A stretch of 64,000 nt of DNA from Synanceia verrucosa (lineage: Eukaryota; Chordata; Actinopteri; Perciformes; Synanceiidae): positions 4,524,601-4,588,600 of the forward strand of contig CM056570.1 of assembly GCA_029721515.1 (NCBI GenBank). The letters are read 5' to 3'. The position numbers were made by a program, and so were the translations under genes. Under the pieces are notes generated by a model. The model ran no database searches, had not been told where the DNA came from, and worked only from the letters and a program-made list of their open reading frames with translations. Shown here piece after piece: positions 11,996 through 24,400 of the stretch; position 1 is the stretch's first letter; every line of letters begins with the position of its first letter.

Positions 11996-14236
11996 CACAG
12001 GGCCAGTATGGAAGTGCTAAAGAGCCCCTGGGCAGATTTGGCTCTGGTCCTACGACAGACCATCATGCAGACAGACAGAGAGACAGACAGCTCTCTTCCT
12101 CTCTGCCTGTTTGGTCTGCTGCTGTTCCTGTCTGTCTGTTTGCTGCTGCTGCAACTGATTATCTACCTCAGCTGGAAGCTTAGACAGGGTAGGCATGCCA
12201 TTAACATTACATGTTTAGCCCATGTCCGCCTATGGTATATTTATGGTGCTGTGTAGCTAAATGGATACTGCAGGGAGACGTCTTTCTCCACACTGTTGTA
12301 AGGGCTTCTCCACACTCTAAAGGGGAGATTTTACAGTGTGCTATCACTACCATTACACACTATGGCAGTGTCAAGAAAATATTCTCATTTCATACCAGCA
12401 TCCACAGCAAAATAGACGTGCACCACTGTATCTGGAAAACACACAAAAAAAAACATCTAAAACAGGCTCCAAGAATAAGAAGCAAAAAGAGACCTTGGCA
12501 AAGTGACATTTTCAGGATGAAACTAAAATTGACAGTGATACTGTTCATACAGTGTGTGGACGTGTATGAAAGAGAGAAAGAAAAACTTTGGAGAAACTGC
12601 TTTCCTCTGTGCGTGTGTGCTCTCATAACAAGTAATGTTGATTAATCCATTTATTTTTTCCTCAAATAATCCATTAGTCATTTGGCCTATAAAATGTCAC
12701 AAAATGGTAAAAAAAAATGTTGATCAGTGTTTCACAAAACCCATGATGACATCCTTTATTTGCTTGTTTTGTCCACAGATCAAACAAATTCCATTTAATG
12801 TCATAGTGGAGTTAAGAACAAGAAAATATTCACATTCAACAAATTGCAAACTACTTTAATTGCTTATTTTTTTAATCAAGTCTTGCTAAAATACCAACAC
12901 ACTCATCCATAGAGACAACAAAGACCACTTTCAATGTCCACTCCCATTATTACTGGATATGTTTTGTAATTCAAAATGAAAAACACGTGTGTTCATGGGG
13001 ACAGCAATATTGATTTTGGGATGAGATCAAATTAAATCCTTTTTTTTTTTTTTTTAATTCTTCTGTTATTAAAGATTAACCTCTAAAGTCAATGGTGTAC
13101 ATATGAGAGTATCAATATCTATCATCTGCAGTTTATTCAAAGGCCAACTCTAATCAATTACAGCCAATCTTACTGTTACTGTCAACACTACTCAAATGAC
13201 AGATGAAACATATGTCACATCTCAACAGTATAAAGTGTTAATATAAACTCACTCAGTAGTGTGGTGATCCTCCTTGCTGCCATTGTTATGAGGAGACATC
13301 CATCCTTTGCCAAACCACAGAGAGAGCCCTTCAGCTTGTAAAACATTAGGAGCCATCCTTTCAGGTTTCTAAAAACAGGCCCATTTCCAGCAACTCTAAA
13401 AGCAAAAAAAACAATTGGTTAGAAACTAACAATTGACTGTTGTGTATAAATAATGGTTAGCTAGAGTGCTACAACGGAGAGTTTAGCCGTTAGCATTAAG
13501 CTAACTTAGACTTAACAAAGTGGATGTCTCTTATCAATGCAATATTTACGTAAGTTAGCTAGCTTTGTGGTAGCTTTCATATGGGAACCATATTAAAATA
13601 AACTTTAATAGACCTAATGGTGCATTTAAAAACATGTCAAATGTATTACCTGCTGTCACACTGCTGGACAAGGAAGAATAGGTAGAGTGACCCTCACTGC
13701 GTATGATCATATGACGGCTTTTAAGAGCTAAAGGCTAAAGTGCTAAGCTAATGCTCAACTATATCTGCAGTCTATGGCTTATACCAATAGTAGTTTATAA
13801 TATTATAACAATAACCACCAACTGTTCACCAATTTGTCCTTTATTAAAATTTAAATCAATTGGCAAAAGTGAAATTTACGATTTTTTGATAAAAAGAGCT
13901 AATGAATTTGCGTCGCTATTCTGTTGCTAGGGCAACCGTTCACTTCCGGTCAGCTGCATCGCAACAGGAAATATAAATGAGGTGAATGCTTATGTTGTGA
14001 ATGGTTAAGTAAAATATGCCCTTACCCATCAATGCAATTTTCCTGATAATACAATAATCTAGTTTGTATTTTGTATCATTTCATATTGATTGTGTTTCAA
14101 TCATGTTTTAACTTGTGTTTATGCTCTTTCATCCAAAGTCGAAGGCGATGTGTCAGAGTTTCCGCATGACAGAAGCGCCATCTACAGGCAGATATACAGA
14201 AGTACACACCAGAGGAGGAGAAGGAGCGTTGGGTAG
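11996..14236 (+). CDS. smlr1: smlr1-like small single-pass membrane protein, two exons
   Basis: CDS 12008-12188 joined to 14139-14236: 279 nt, 92 residues. Exon A follows a strong acceptor (CTCCCTCCCTTGCAG before 11996), with ATG at 12008 and a phase-1 donor CAGG|GTAGGC. Exon B follows CTTTCATCCAAAG and ends at TAG 14234-14236. The protein starts MEVLKSPWADLALVLRQT, has one leucine-rich membrane segment (LFGLLLFLSVCLLLLQLIIY, residues about 35-53), then a short tail with DRSAIYRQIYRS and a basic end. Human SMLR1 (107 residues) also has one Leu-rich segment and a short tail with a Ser-Ser-Leu-Tyr-Gln motif, and is the neighbour of EPB41L2 in the same convergent arrangement. An upstream 5' UTR exon should exist. 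The name rests on topology and synteny, so it is tentative. Confidence 0.6.
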
Positions 14237-17200
14237 CATCCTACACCTGAGAGGACACAGTCCCTTTTCTTCTCAAAGCAATGTGACCACTGACACCAGC
14301 ATGGAGGGGACATATGTCAGGCATGATAGGATGAATGAATGATGAATCTGTCATTAACTACTTGTGTGTCTGTCAAAGTCTTCAGGGAAGTCTGGATGCT
14401 ATTAAGACAACAGTCAGGAATTTTTACTCTCTTGATTAAGAGCATATGTCCTGAAATAGGAAATTTCTTAAGTTTAATATTTATCTTCTTATGTCAAAAA
14501 CACTAAACAGGTTAGTTTTATGACCAGTCACAAACATTTTTTTCAGTAAATTAAGCAATAATCTGAACAACAGATTTCAGAGTATAACAATCCTTTATTT
14601 AAACAGTGTTACACGGGGGAGGAGTGGCTGTGCGTGGGGAGACACAAGACAGTTAAGCTGCTAGATAGAAAAACCCTACAGGTGATCATTGGTTGGCTAA
14701 AGAGGGAACGATGAGGCTGTTGTGGTTGGTTTTCCAAAATATGTTTCTTTACCAAGCTATTGTTCAGAGCTTTAAGTAGTTGAAATACAAAATGTTGCTG
14801 GTCTCATCTGTGGTACAAAGCTTGAGATTTAATTGTAAATAAGGTAGTCCAGCTATCATTTAAAACATCTGCTCCATCAGACATCAGCTGGCGCTGAATC
14901 ATCAGTTGCTAGGAGTGACTTTCAAATTTTTAACTGTGTTATTACCATCTGTGCTGTTGTTTTATTCCAAGTAAAAGTTACTGATGATGGCAAGACATCC
15001 ATCTGTTATTTGATTAACCTCAAATAAAATGCAGCACACTGACATTTTGGAAAACCAGCACCTCAGCAGCCCCCCTGTGATTGGTTAAAACAGAGACCAG
15101 ACCACAGAATAGAGGCTAAAATTAGGGCTAAAAATTATGAAATGGTGGCAGAAAAAAACTGATAGTGGTGCTCCTTTAATGTGAAAAAAACATGGTGACA
15201 ATATTAAAAAAATATCCAAGAGGGTGCACAATAAATCCCATCCTTCAACACTTAGATCATTTTCACAGAGAAAAGACAACAAATTATGAGAAGATCTACA
15301 AATATATTTTTGTGATAATAACCCATGCCTTTTAAAAGTTGTTTTTGGAACAGCAAAAGCTTCCAAAGCTGCCTCATGTTGCATGATTTGTTACGTCAAA
15401 TGTTTTTTTTCTGTTGCTGTGTCTCGTTTGAAGAGGGTCAGAGGTTAAAGCTTCCCCCTCAACTGGAATGTCATTTAACTGCATAGTAGAGGTCAGACCA
15501 CTGTTTCCATCTCAAATGTGTGTTAATATTTCTTCATGAAAAGATAAGTCCAATTCAAAATGTCTAATCAAACTGGATGGTTAAGAAGAAGCTCGGCAGG
15601 TACAGGTGGAATGTTTCCATGTTAATCACTTTAAGTTCTGGTGATTGTGTGTTTTATTTTTCACAGCTCACACTGAAAATCTGTGTCGACTTGATGCGTT
15701 AGATCAAGCGCCTCTTCTAACCCATTCAATGCCACCAATATTTACACAAAGTCACATTTTTTTGTGGAACATTTGGGTAAAAGGACGCAGACAAATGAAT
15801 AAAACATCACAAGATTCCATTTAGGGGGTTTCAAGAGCACTTCAAACCCTCGGATGCACTTCCCTTTAAGCTGCGTTTCATTGTTGGAACTGTTTCCATG
15901 TGTGTTCAGTGTGATGTGTAAAAACATGAGGATGTAATTCTGAAGGAGGCAAAAAAAAAAAGCACTCTAATTCTGAATATTTGGTTGTGGTCAAACAGTT
16001 ACAACACGGTTGGCCGAAGACGCTATCTAGTCGTGCTGCGTGAGCGGAGATAATCTGTCATCTACACACTTTCAAACCAATCAACACAGTAGCCTTCTAT
16101 CTAGACTCGCTCAAGAAAATCTTGCAAGATGAAGAAAAAAGGATGCGTGAAGACATGCTGAACTGAATCTCAGATCTCATCATATCCAGCAGGGTCTGTT
16201 GGCATTATCGAGTCTGGCGTGAAAAGTAGCTGGGAGTGAAATGAAGTGCTGAACTACGACGGCAAACAGGCTCTGATGCAGGGTTAGCAAACTGCTAGCA
16301 ATCCCATTATTCTGGATTTAGAACATGACAGTTTTTACAACTGTGTGTCCTCGTTTTGGTACCTGTGCTGCAAATTGCAGATAGTGATTTAAGCGTCATC
16401 CGAAGAATATTAAAACAGCTTTAATTCGGATGCAAAATAACACGAGTGAAACTCTCCAGAGAGGAACGTGCACCTAATTCTTTGTCACTCCCAAGTTGTT
16501 AGTTGGCACTACACAGCGCCACCTCAACCTCCTAAATATCCTCCAGGTCACTGGTCCTCTCTCCCAATCAAAAGTCAGTTTACTGCGTCCCTGTGGCCCA
16601 GTAGGAATGGCTAGTGTCATACAGTGGCCAGGACCAAGGAGAGTGCTTAGCTACTGTAAAAGCTGCATTACTGCTCCCATCTAATTCACTTTTACTGTAC
16701 AGAGAGTTGTACACACCAGCTTTAAAGTCAGTTCATTTTCAGTCCATTTAGTAAAAATTAATTCTAAAACTTAAGAGATATATCACAAGGAATTAATTCC
16801 ACTTGCTTCATTTGGCGTCTTGAGCTGAATTAATGTCCCCACCTGGTGTAAATGGTAAAATATCTTCTTACAGTTAAGTAAAAAAATGAAGTGAAAATGA
16901 ACTCACTCAGCTGCCAGTCACGCACAAGGAATGTGGATGAATAAGAAAAAAAAAAAAAAAACAAAGACAGAATCAGAACATTTTAAAAACCTGCATGATT
17001 GTTTTTTTTTTACTGCAGTATTTTAAGTTACAGCTCCCCGCCTTCTGTAATTGTTAGTGATAAAATGTGATGATGTGACACAGCTGGTTCTACCAATCAT
17101 CTGTGTTTAAATAGGCTGTTTGAGTTTGCTGTGTAGTAAAATTACTGTTATATTATGTAACTTTCCATTTACAATGTAATCAAGTGAGGGAGCTGTGATT

Positions 17201-17289
17201 TAACATGGTTTGAGGAATGCACTAATACCACGTTCTACTGCTGATACAGGACAAAAAGTCAGTGTCAAAATGATTTATTTTTTGACAAA
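14237..17289. other. smlr1-like 3' UTR and spacer between convergent genes
   Basis: After the TAG at 14236 the plus strand runs to AATAAA at 15023. The remaining 2.2 kb holds A-runs near 15949-15961 and 16947-16962 but no frame with family motifs on either strand. The epb41l2 3' UTR may extend into it. Confidence 0.5.
15023..15028 (+). terminator. poly(A) signal AATAAA, candidate end of the smlr1-like gene
   Basis: First canonical AATAAA noticed on the plus strand after the TAG at 14236; it would give a 3' UTR of roughly 800 nt. It lies about 2.2 kb from the 3' end of the convergent gene epb41l2. Confidence 0.4.
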
Positions 17290-17840
17290 AATGAAGATAA
17301 ATGCGTTCTTTATTTGTGATCACCTGCTTTGACTTCTGAGTGAGTGAATGAGTCGTGAAGGTCACTGTTACTGGTGAAATAATCAGCACAATGGCACAAC
17401 ACTCAGTTGTAGCCTTATATCACATCAGGACCAGGTATCAGTGCATCCCTGCAGCTTTGCAATACATGACACACACTATCTCTCTTTGTGTAAAACAGTT
17501 AAAAAGAAAAAAGCACTATTTAAAAAAAAATAAAAACACACTACAAATGTTAAGCTAACAAAGTGGTTCTTTTTTTTAGCTCCCTCGTAAAGAGTGAGGA
17601 TGTTATTTTTCTTGGTTTTGGAGTGAGGGATTCTGACGCACCACAGACATGTAAGAAAGATCGACTGAGATGAGTTTGGCGACTCCTTTCCCATTTGTCT
17701 ACCCCTTCCTTCTCCCTCTGCTCCTCTTTTCCTCTTCCTCCTCCTCCTCCTCTTCAGTCAGTCATGGTTGGTTGTTGTAGGTTGATGGAGGTCGTTTAAC
17801 GTCAACAGAGAAATCGATGGTCTCGATGGGCCCTTCAGCT
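17290..17840 (-). other. epb41l2: epb41l2 3' UTR exon
   Basis: An acceptor with a good pyrimidine tract (CTGTTTTTCCAG) precedes 17840 on the gene strand, in line with the donor ten bases after the stop codon. The exon is non-coding. AATAAA on the gene strand occurs at 17314-17309 and again at 17279-17274, so cleavage is likely around 17250-17300. The end given is an estimate. Confidence 0.55.
17309..17314 (-). terminator. poly(A) signal AATAAA, epb41l2 main 3' end
   Basis: Plus-strand TTTATT, read as AATAAA on the gene strand, about 530 nt inside the 3' UTR exon. A second copy lies 35 nt further on. It is the first canonical signal after the stop codon. Confidence 0.5.
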
Positions 17841-18233
17841 CTGGAAAAACAGAGAGGAAGACATTCAGCCTGAGTGGACTGGAACTCAACTTTACTAAGT
17901 TTTAAGCTAAATTTCTATTTTTGATGCTTTTCTTTCTTGAAAGTACTTCCTTTGTGCTCCACACACAGCCCTCCACCAGTGCTGCCTACCTCCCTAAATT
18001 TAATATTCCTTTCTCTTCCTTCAACTGATTTCACAAATGTGATGATGGCTTTTAGTAGCTTCATGTGTGGGAGTTTTTGTTCCATGTCACAGATTTTCAG
18101 TTTTGCCTTCAGTATATAAACCACTGTGTGCACCCCCACACTGTTAATAAAGTCCTCCAATATTACCTTCACCATGAATAATAATAAAGACTACTACTTA
18201 ATATTAGTTATATTATTAGCTACTTATTATTAC

Positions 18234-18348
18234 CTGAGTTCAGTCAATCCTCCTCCTCAGCCAGTTCAGTTTCTTTATGAACCACCACTCTGGTAACAGA
18301 CATGTCAGGATGTTGCTCTTTGGCCTCCTTAATGGCCTGGGCCAGTGC
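18234..18348 (-). CDS. epb41l2: epb41l2 exon 21: C-terminus and stop, residues 975-1008
   Basis: Coding part 18348-18244, ending in TGA at 18246-18244. Acceptor GACTGCAG. It encodes ALAQAIKEAKEQHPDMSVTR and VVVHKETELAEEED, the standard 4.1 C-terminus. Ten bases of 3' UTR follow before a donor CTCAG|GTAATA, so the rest of the 3' UTR is in a further exon, as in other 4.1 genes. Confidence 0.95.
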
Positions 18349-21300
18349 CTGCAGTCGCCAGGGGCAACCACACAGAGCCAGCACCGAGCACAGCGAAGGA
18401 GGTGGAGGGAGGAGAGGAAGGGGGGGGTGGAGGAGTTAAATGAAAAAATGAAATAAGAAGCAGAAAGAAAAATGACAAGAACGCTGGATTTACAGTCAAT
18501 GTGCCGTTTTACTTCTTTAACTGAATGTTTAATGGGAGGGGGACTGGATGAAGTAAAATGGCTCCAGACACATCAAGTGGAAAAAGAATTATTAAAATAA
18601 ATAATTCCATTTCCAACTCAAGAGAAATGTAAATCCAGCGAATCAAACAGGACAGGCAACTTAAACGAAACCAGTGGAGCAGGGATCATGCATTAAGATC
18701 CACACCTGAGCAAAATATAATTTTTTTTTTCTTTGTTGGACATTTTGGCCACACCAACTCAGATGTGCAGCTTTCACATATAATATTCATCACAGCCGGG
18801 ACAACAAAAAGAAACATTTTTGTCACTGTGGAACAATAATAAACAGAAGACAGAACATTGAACTAATCAAGCCGAGCGACACAATCAGATATGGCAAATT
18901 CAAAAAGGTTAAATCAGCATTTTCCAGACGTGTGGATGAATAAATGAAGAGGCCGATGTGGGAATAATAAATGAGAGACACTGCAGACATGTCACCAGCT
19001 TATTTATTTGTTCTCTTAAGCCACCATTAAGACTTGAGCAGCCAGCTTCTTCATTTCCCTAAAAACGGTTTTCAATTCTAAAAATTAAATAAGAATAAAG
19101 CCGCCAAACGGCCACGCTGCTCAAACACCAAACAAGGCGAAGGGATGCTCTGTGAGACTGGAAAACTGACCTGGTCGTGGTCGATGTCACAGTCACCGGT
19201 GATGACGATGCGTTTCTCGATCCTCGTCTCTGACAGGCCGCCCTTTAACGTCTGCAACAAAAACATACAAAGACAATACTCTGATGCTCATTATGACAGG
19301 TTAATTACGGCCTTGGTCAAAGCAGGTGAGAGACAATTTTTACGAGAAAAATATGAAGACCTCACCAACACTGTAGTAGGGGTATCCTAATACAGTATCA
19401 AATATTTCATCCATCAGTGTGTGTGCCAATAGTTACACTAAGGGTGGTAATATGCATTTGTACCTTGGTAATGTGTGTTGTTGTGGTGGTGCACAGAGAT
19501 TCAGAGGTGATTGTCTGAGCAGTCATCAACACTCCAGGCTCGCCGTCGCCATTACCATCCAACTGACAGCATGGGAGACGAGAAGAGATAGTTAGCTGTA
19601 CGTCTCCATCAGAATATCCTCGCTGGATGTTCACAACAAACATTTGTCACAAAATGAAAAATGATTTCCCTGAGGAAGAGGGGATGAAATAACTGCGGCA
19701 TGCACTGTTTCTAGGAAGGAAGTTTTTTGGGGGGATATGGTTACAAACATCATTAAAATCTAAACACAAAAACAACACAAAATGAACCATGAAAGGACAG
19801 AATGACAACAGCTCCCTGTGCTCCTGAAGTGTGCACCTGTGCGGCCTCGTATGTGATGGTCTTGGTTTCCGTATGTACGATGGGCACTTCTTTTGTTGCT
19901 ATCTCAGTTTTCTGGGCTGCAAACGTGTCTGATATAGTCACCATTTCTGTCTTTACCACGGGTGGCTGGGGAGGGACACGAGAGAGAGAAGTGAGGGGGG
20001 AGGAGGATTAATACAAAGAGGGTTAATACATTAGAGACAGTTAAGGAAACATGTTTGTCTGTGCGCTAGCTTTGAAAATTCACTTCCAAATCAATTAATT
20101 TATAAAGCTTTTGTTTGTTTGAATACAAATGTGCTTAATTATTATCATATTAAGCACTGATTGCATTGAAAGGGAAGTGATTCACTTGTTCCACACACAG
20201 TCGCATCACACAGCATGAAAAAACACAGCACTTCATGCAAAAAAAGTAAATGAAGAGCTTCCAAAGTCATGAGAGTCACATCACAAAATGCAGAATACGA
20301 CAATGACTACTTTCAACGATGTACAAGCACCACTACAGAAACAGCTTTGGTGTCAACTCGAAAGTACAGCACAGCACACAAACATGCATAAAACATGAGC
20401 CAGTGGGGCAAAAAAAAACAAAAAACGACAACAAAAACAAAACAAAGCAAAGCGATGCTCAAATGACTGGCAAACAAAGACGGCGACTGATATGTAAACC
20501 AGCATGCAGAGATGACATTCGGTTGGAAGGGTGGCATTTCCCAAAGTGGTTGGCAATGATGATTTCCACAGCACTGTTACCATGGTGACCATGACAAGCC
20601 AATTAAAAAAAACGCTAAAACAAAAAGAGAAGCATCACTGCCAAGCATGTGGAAGACCCACCAACACACACAAAAAGGTGATATCCAGCATGCAGAGCAA
20701 AAAGCATCACACCACTTAGGCCCCATTTACTTCACAACACTGACACACTATGCAGAGTAACACCACACTATGACGGAGACTAGCCATGTTGGTTATGGTG
20801 CGAAGTATGATGATGGCAGATAAAACTAAAACGTATGAATATGGCAACATTGAACATTAAGACTGAAATTAACTATGAAGTGGATGGCAGCTTGACACCA
20901 ACACACTGACTTTTTTTTTTTTAAACTGTACGGCTTTTTTTTTATCCCACAAACATGAGTGTGAGGATGTACATGGGGCTTAAATATTCACGCAAACAGG
21001 AAGGGAACCGGCACTGTGGTAAGCAGGAAGGAGAAAAGAAAGGTTTCTACAGTTGGTAGGAAGGCTCAAAACCCGGGGAGAAGCTCCGCAGTCGGCCCAG
21101 TGAAGACTTTACCTCAGAGCAACAAATAACCTGTGGCCGGTGCTCAGCTTCGACCAGAGAGGCCTCGCCATTCATTTTAGGCTCATCTTCTTCTGGAGGG
21201 GAGACCATGCTGGCTATGCTCTCCTCAGGCATGGCGTGACCGTTAGGAGCTTCGTCAGGTGTCATCATTGGATCATCTGTACTTTCCTCTGTTTCCCTCT

Positions 21301-21450
21301 CAGCTTTTGTCTCCTCCTCTGCCGCCTCCTCCTCCATCATCGCAGCTTCCTCTTTCCTGGACTCTACAGGTTGGCTGACTGCAGCTGGAAAGGAAGGAGC
21401 ATCCAGAGCTGACACCTCCTGCCCTGCCGTCTTGTTCTCCTCCTCCACCT

Positions 21451-21483
<33 letters not shown>

Positions 21484-24400
21484 CCTCCTCCTCCTCCTTC
21501 TCCTCTGGTATTTGTGAGTGGCACATGGAGGCATTCGGATGATACTCTGCCTCATCTTCACTCTCGCTCTCAGATGAAATGCTCTCCTGCTTTGCCGCTT
21601 TTGCTTCCTCTGCTACGGCTACCACTTCCTGTTCAGCCATCACTTCCTGCTCTCTGGCTTCCTGCTCTGCTTCCTGCTCTGCAGGTGAGCCAGTGGGGGA
21701 GCTGGCTGTAACTGTCACAAGTCCAGGTTTGGGTGCTATGGAAACCTCTTGGACGACAACGGTTTCTTCAATTTCAACTTCGGTTGTCTATACACGCACA
21801 CGCACGCACATACACACATGTACACGTAGTGCACAGACGCACACAATGAGGTGCACATACACACACATACACAACAGACGCATGGGGACAAAAAAAAAAA
21901 ACATAATATGATCATTGAACAAAAAATAAGCCTTAAAATAACATAAGAGACAGAAATAAAAAGGAGATGAAGATGTTCAACTGTGGACAAAGAGGCACAA
22001 AGATGAGAGTGAGCAGAACAAGGAGGAAGACAAATGAAATGTCAAAGGATGGTCGACTGTGGTGGGAGTGTGACATTTCAAGCCGCCCGTGGAAAATGGA
22101 GGAACGAAGGAAAATGGTGGATGGAAAGCATCACAAACAGAGGGCTGGATGGATTAATAGAAAGAAGTTAGGACCACCTTTGCAGGCTCTTTGGTATCAG
22201 AGGTTGTGTTATCGACAGCAGCTGCTCCTGCCTGGGGCTCACTCTCCTGCGTGACAGACAAGTTACCATGACAACCATCAATCACACACCAGCAGTGACA
22301 TCATCAATGTTAGAACATCTGACTTAGCGATGCTGTGATGCTTGTTACGACAGCACAGGGGGAAAAAAGGTTTGAACGTTTGCTGGTTTGTCCTCCTCTG
22401 TCATGCACAATCAAAACAGACTGGACTCCACTCAGAAGCAAGCTGGTGGCAGCAGGCAGTAACAGAGACAGGATGAAAGAATTGACAGGAGAACAGAAAA
22501 TAAAAAAGACCCATGGAGGATGGATTAAAGAGAATATATCATCAATGAACATCAAAGATCATCTTAAAAGAGGCACAGATAAAAGAAACATGGCGTTGGA
22601 GTCAGCAGTTTCAGTGAGAGGTTGATGAACACATGAAACATGTCATAACGAGTTCAGTTTAGACTTTGAAATGTCTTGGATGCCATTTTAAAAGCTTATG
22701 TAAAAAAAATAACATTATGGTTTTCCTTCATCTTTTTTTATGCAAACTGCTGCTTCAACTCCTGCTGCTTTTTAGTTATTTCTAAAGGAGCTGCTAAATA
22801 GGTTTTCATTTTAATGGAGCAGATTATCATATCTGCATTCAATCCACACACATGATTATCACAAAAGAAACAAGAGGACACTTCAACATCCACAGCTGTT
22901 AGTCCTTTCAGGTTAGATTTAGCATGCCCGCTATTCAGGATGAATGTTCCCTGATAATAAATCCCCCCATTCATCCAGCATCCACAGTATCTTGTGGCCA
23001 CATCTGGCAAGCATCTTTAAATAACTGAGGCATGACAGGACGTCTGAATTTACTTTCAATGACTGAATTGAGAGTAAACCGACTCCTAGGTGTTCAATAG
23101 CAGCACCTCAGTGGTGGCGTGGGGAGCAGATGGGGAAATAAGAAGCCCGTGGGGAGCAGCGGTGCTGCAGACAACAGTGGAAGTAGTGGAAGATGTAGAT
23201 GTGGTTATGTCAGCATCTAGAGTCGGTTCAGGAATACTGCAGGCAGAAGACGGAGCTGAACAAAAGCCAGAGTTTCTACTGAAAAGCACAGACACTATCT
23301 CCTCTTCAAGGCTCTACAGCAACACAAACACAGAACGCAGAGGAAAAAAAATGGAAAAATTTGAGCGAGTACGGATAGAAAAAGAAAAACCCTGAAACAC
23401 AGCACACAAAGATGATAAAAAGAGCAGCCATGCTTTACATTTCTACCTCTTGTAATGAATGAAACAAATTTGTTCAGAAGATCAGAAACCACCTAGACAG
23501 ACCAGAATAAAACCTTCATACTGCAGAAAAATGAATATGATGTAAAATGTGATGCGAGTTCAGCTGAAAAGAGACAAAGACATGGAGCGGTGCGGAGGCG
23601 ACAATTCCTATAAGAGGAGAAAAACCCTACAAAGTCCACCAAGTGATGAGTGTAGGTCATAAAAAGCCCATCACAAGCAAAACATCCAATGAAAACAGCA
23701 AAAGTAAGAGAGGAGAGGACTCTGAGGACTGATGCCTCTTTGCAACAAGAGTCTGTGAAACAGTTTTGAATCACCACAATTATCTGCAAAGACCTTTTCT
23801 GACAGAAACATCCAAGCAGACGTACCACTTGTTGTTGCTGTTGGATACGTATCGTTGTGGCAGGAGAGGAGGTGAGACGTTTCTCCCACTGGTTGGGCTG
23901 AGGAGGAGAGGGAGGTGGCGCCTCCATAAAGGAGCGTTTTAGCTGGCTAATGCTAGCTTGGTGTTTCAGAATGTCTTCTTGGGTCTTATCATGGTCCTAA
24001 TGAAGGGGTGGAGGGGAAGGGAAGGGGGGGGTAGAGGAGAGTAAATGAGAGGAGTAGGGATAAATGGAGGATTGATGGGTGGTAGGGAAAAATGTGGAAT
24101 GTGGGAAGGAAGGAAGGAAGAAAGAAAGGAAAAAGAATGATAATAGAGTGACAACAAGTAAAGGCAGGAGTAAAAAAGATGATTGAGAGAAAAATGTAAC
24201 AGGAGGAAGAAGAAGGAAAAGAGGGAGGAAAGGAAGGAAAGATGGAAGAAGGTAGGAGGGAGGGAAAGAGAGGGAAGAAGGATAGAGGAAGGGAAAAGGA
24301 AGGGAGAGAGAGCGGGAAGAAGGATGAAGTAGAAGGATGGAGGAAGGGAAAGAAGAAGGGAAGGAGAGAGAGAAGTAGGAGGGAGGAAAAATCTGGTTGA

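Noticed and set aside
14115..14342. 75-codon plus-strand frame overlapping the second smlr1-like exon
   Set aside because: The phase-1 donor of the first exon requires the other frame, which gives a plausible Tyr-rich tail ending at 14236; the 75-codon frame has no phased splice site.
21047..21112. Extension of exon 17 past PQVICCSE to a stop
   Set aside because: The donor GAG|GTAAAG and the exact continuation with PPVVKTEM in exon 18 show that this is intron, though rare read-through cannot be excluded.
23493..23927. 144-codon minus-strand frame through exon 15
   Set aside because: Only the part up to 23826 matches 4.1G; beyond the GTACGT donor the sequence is intronic.
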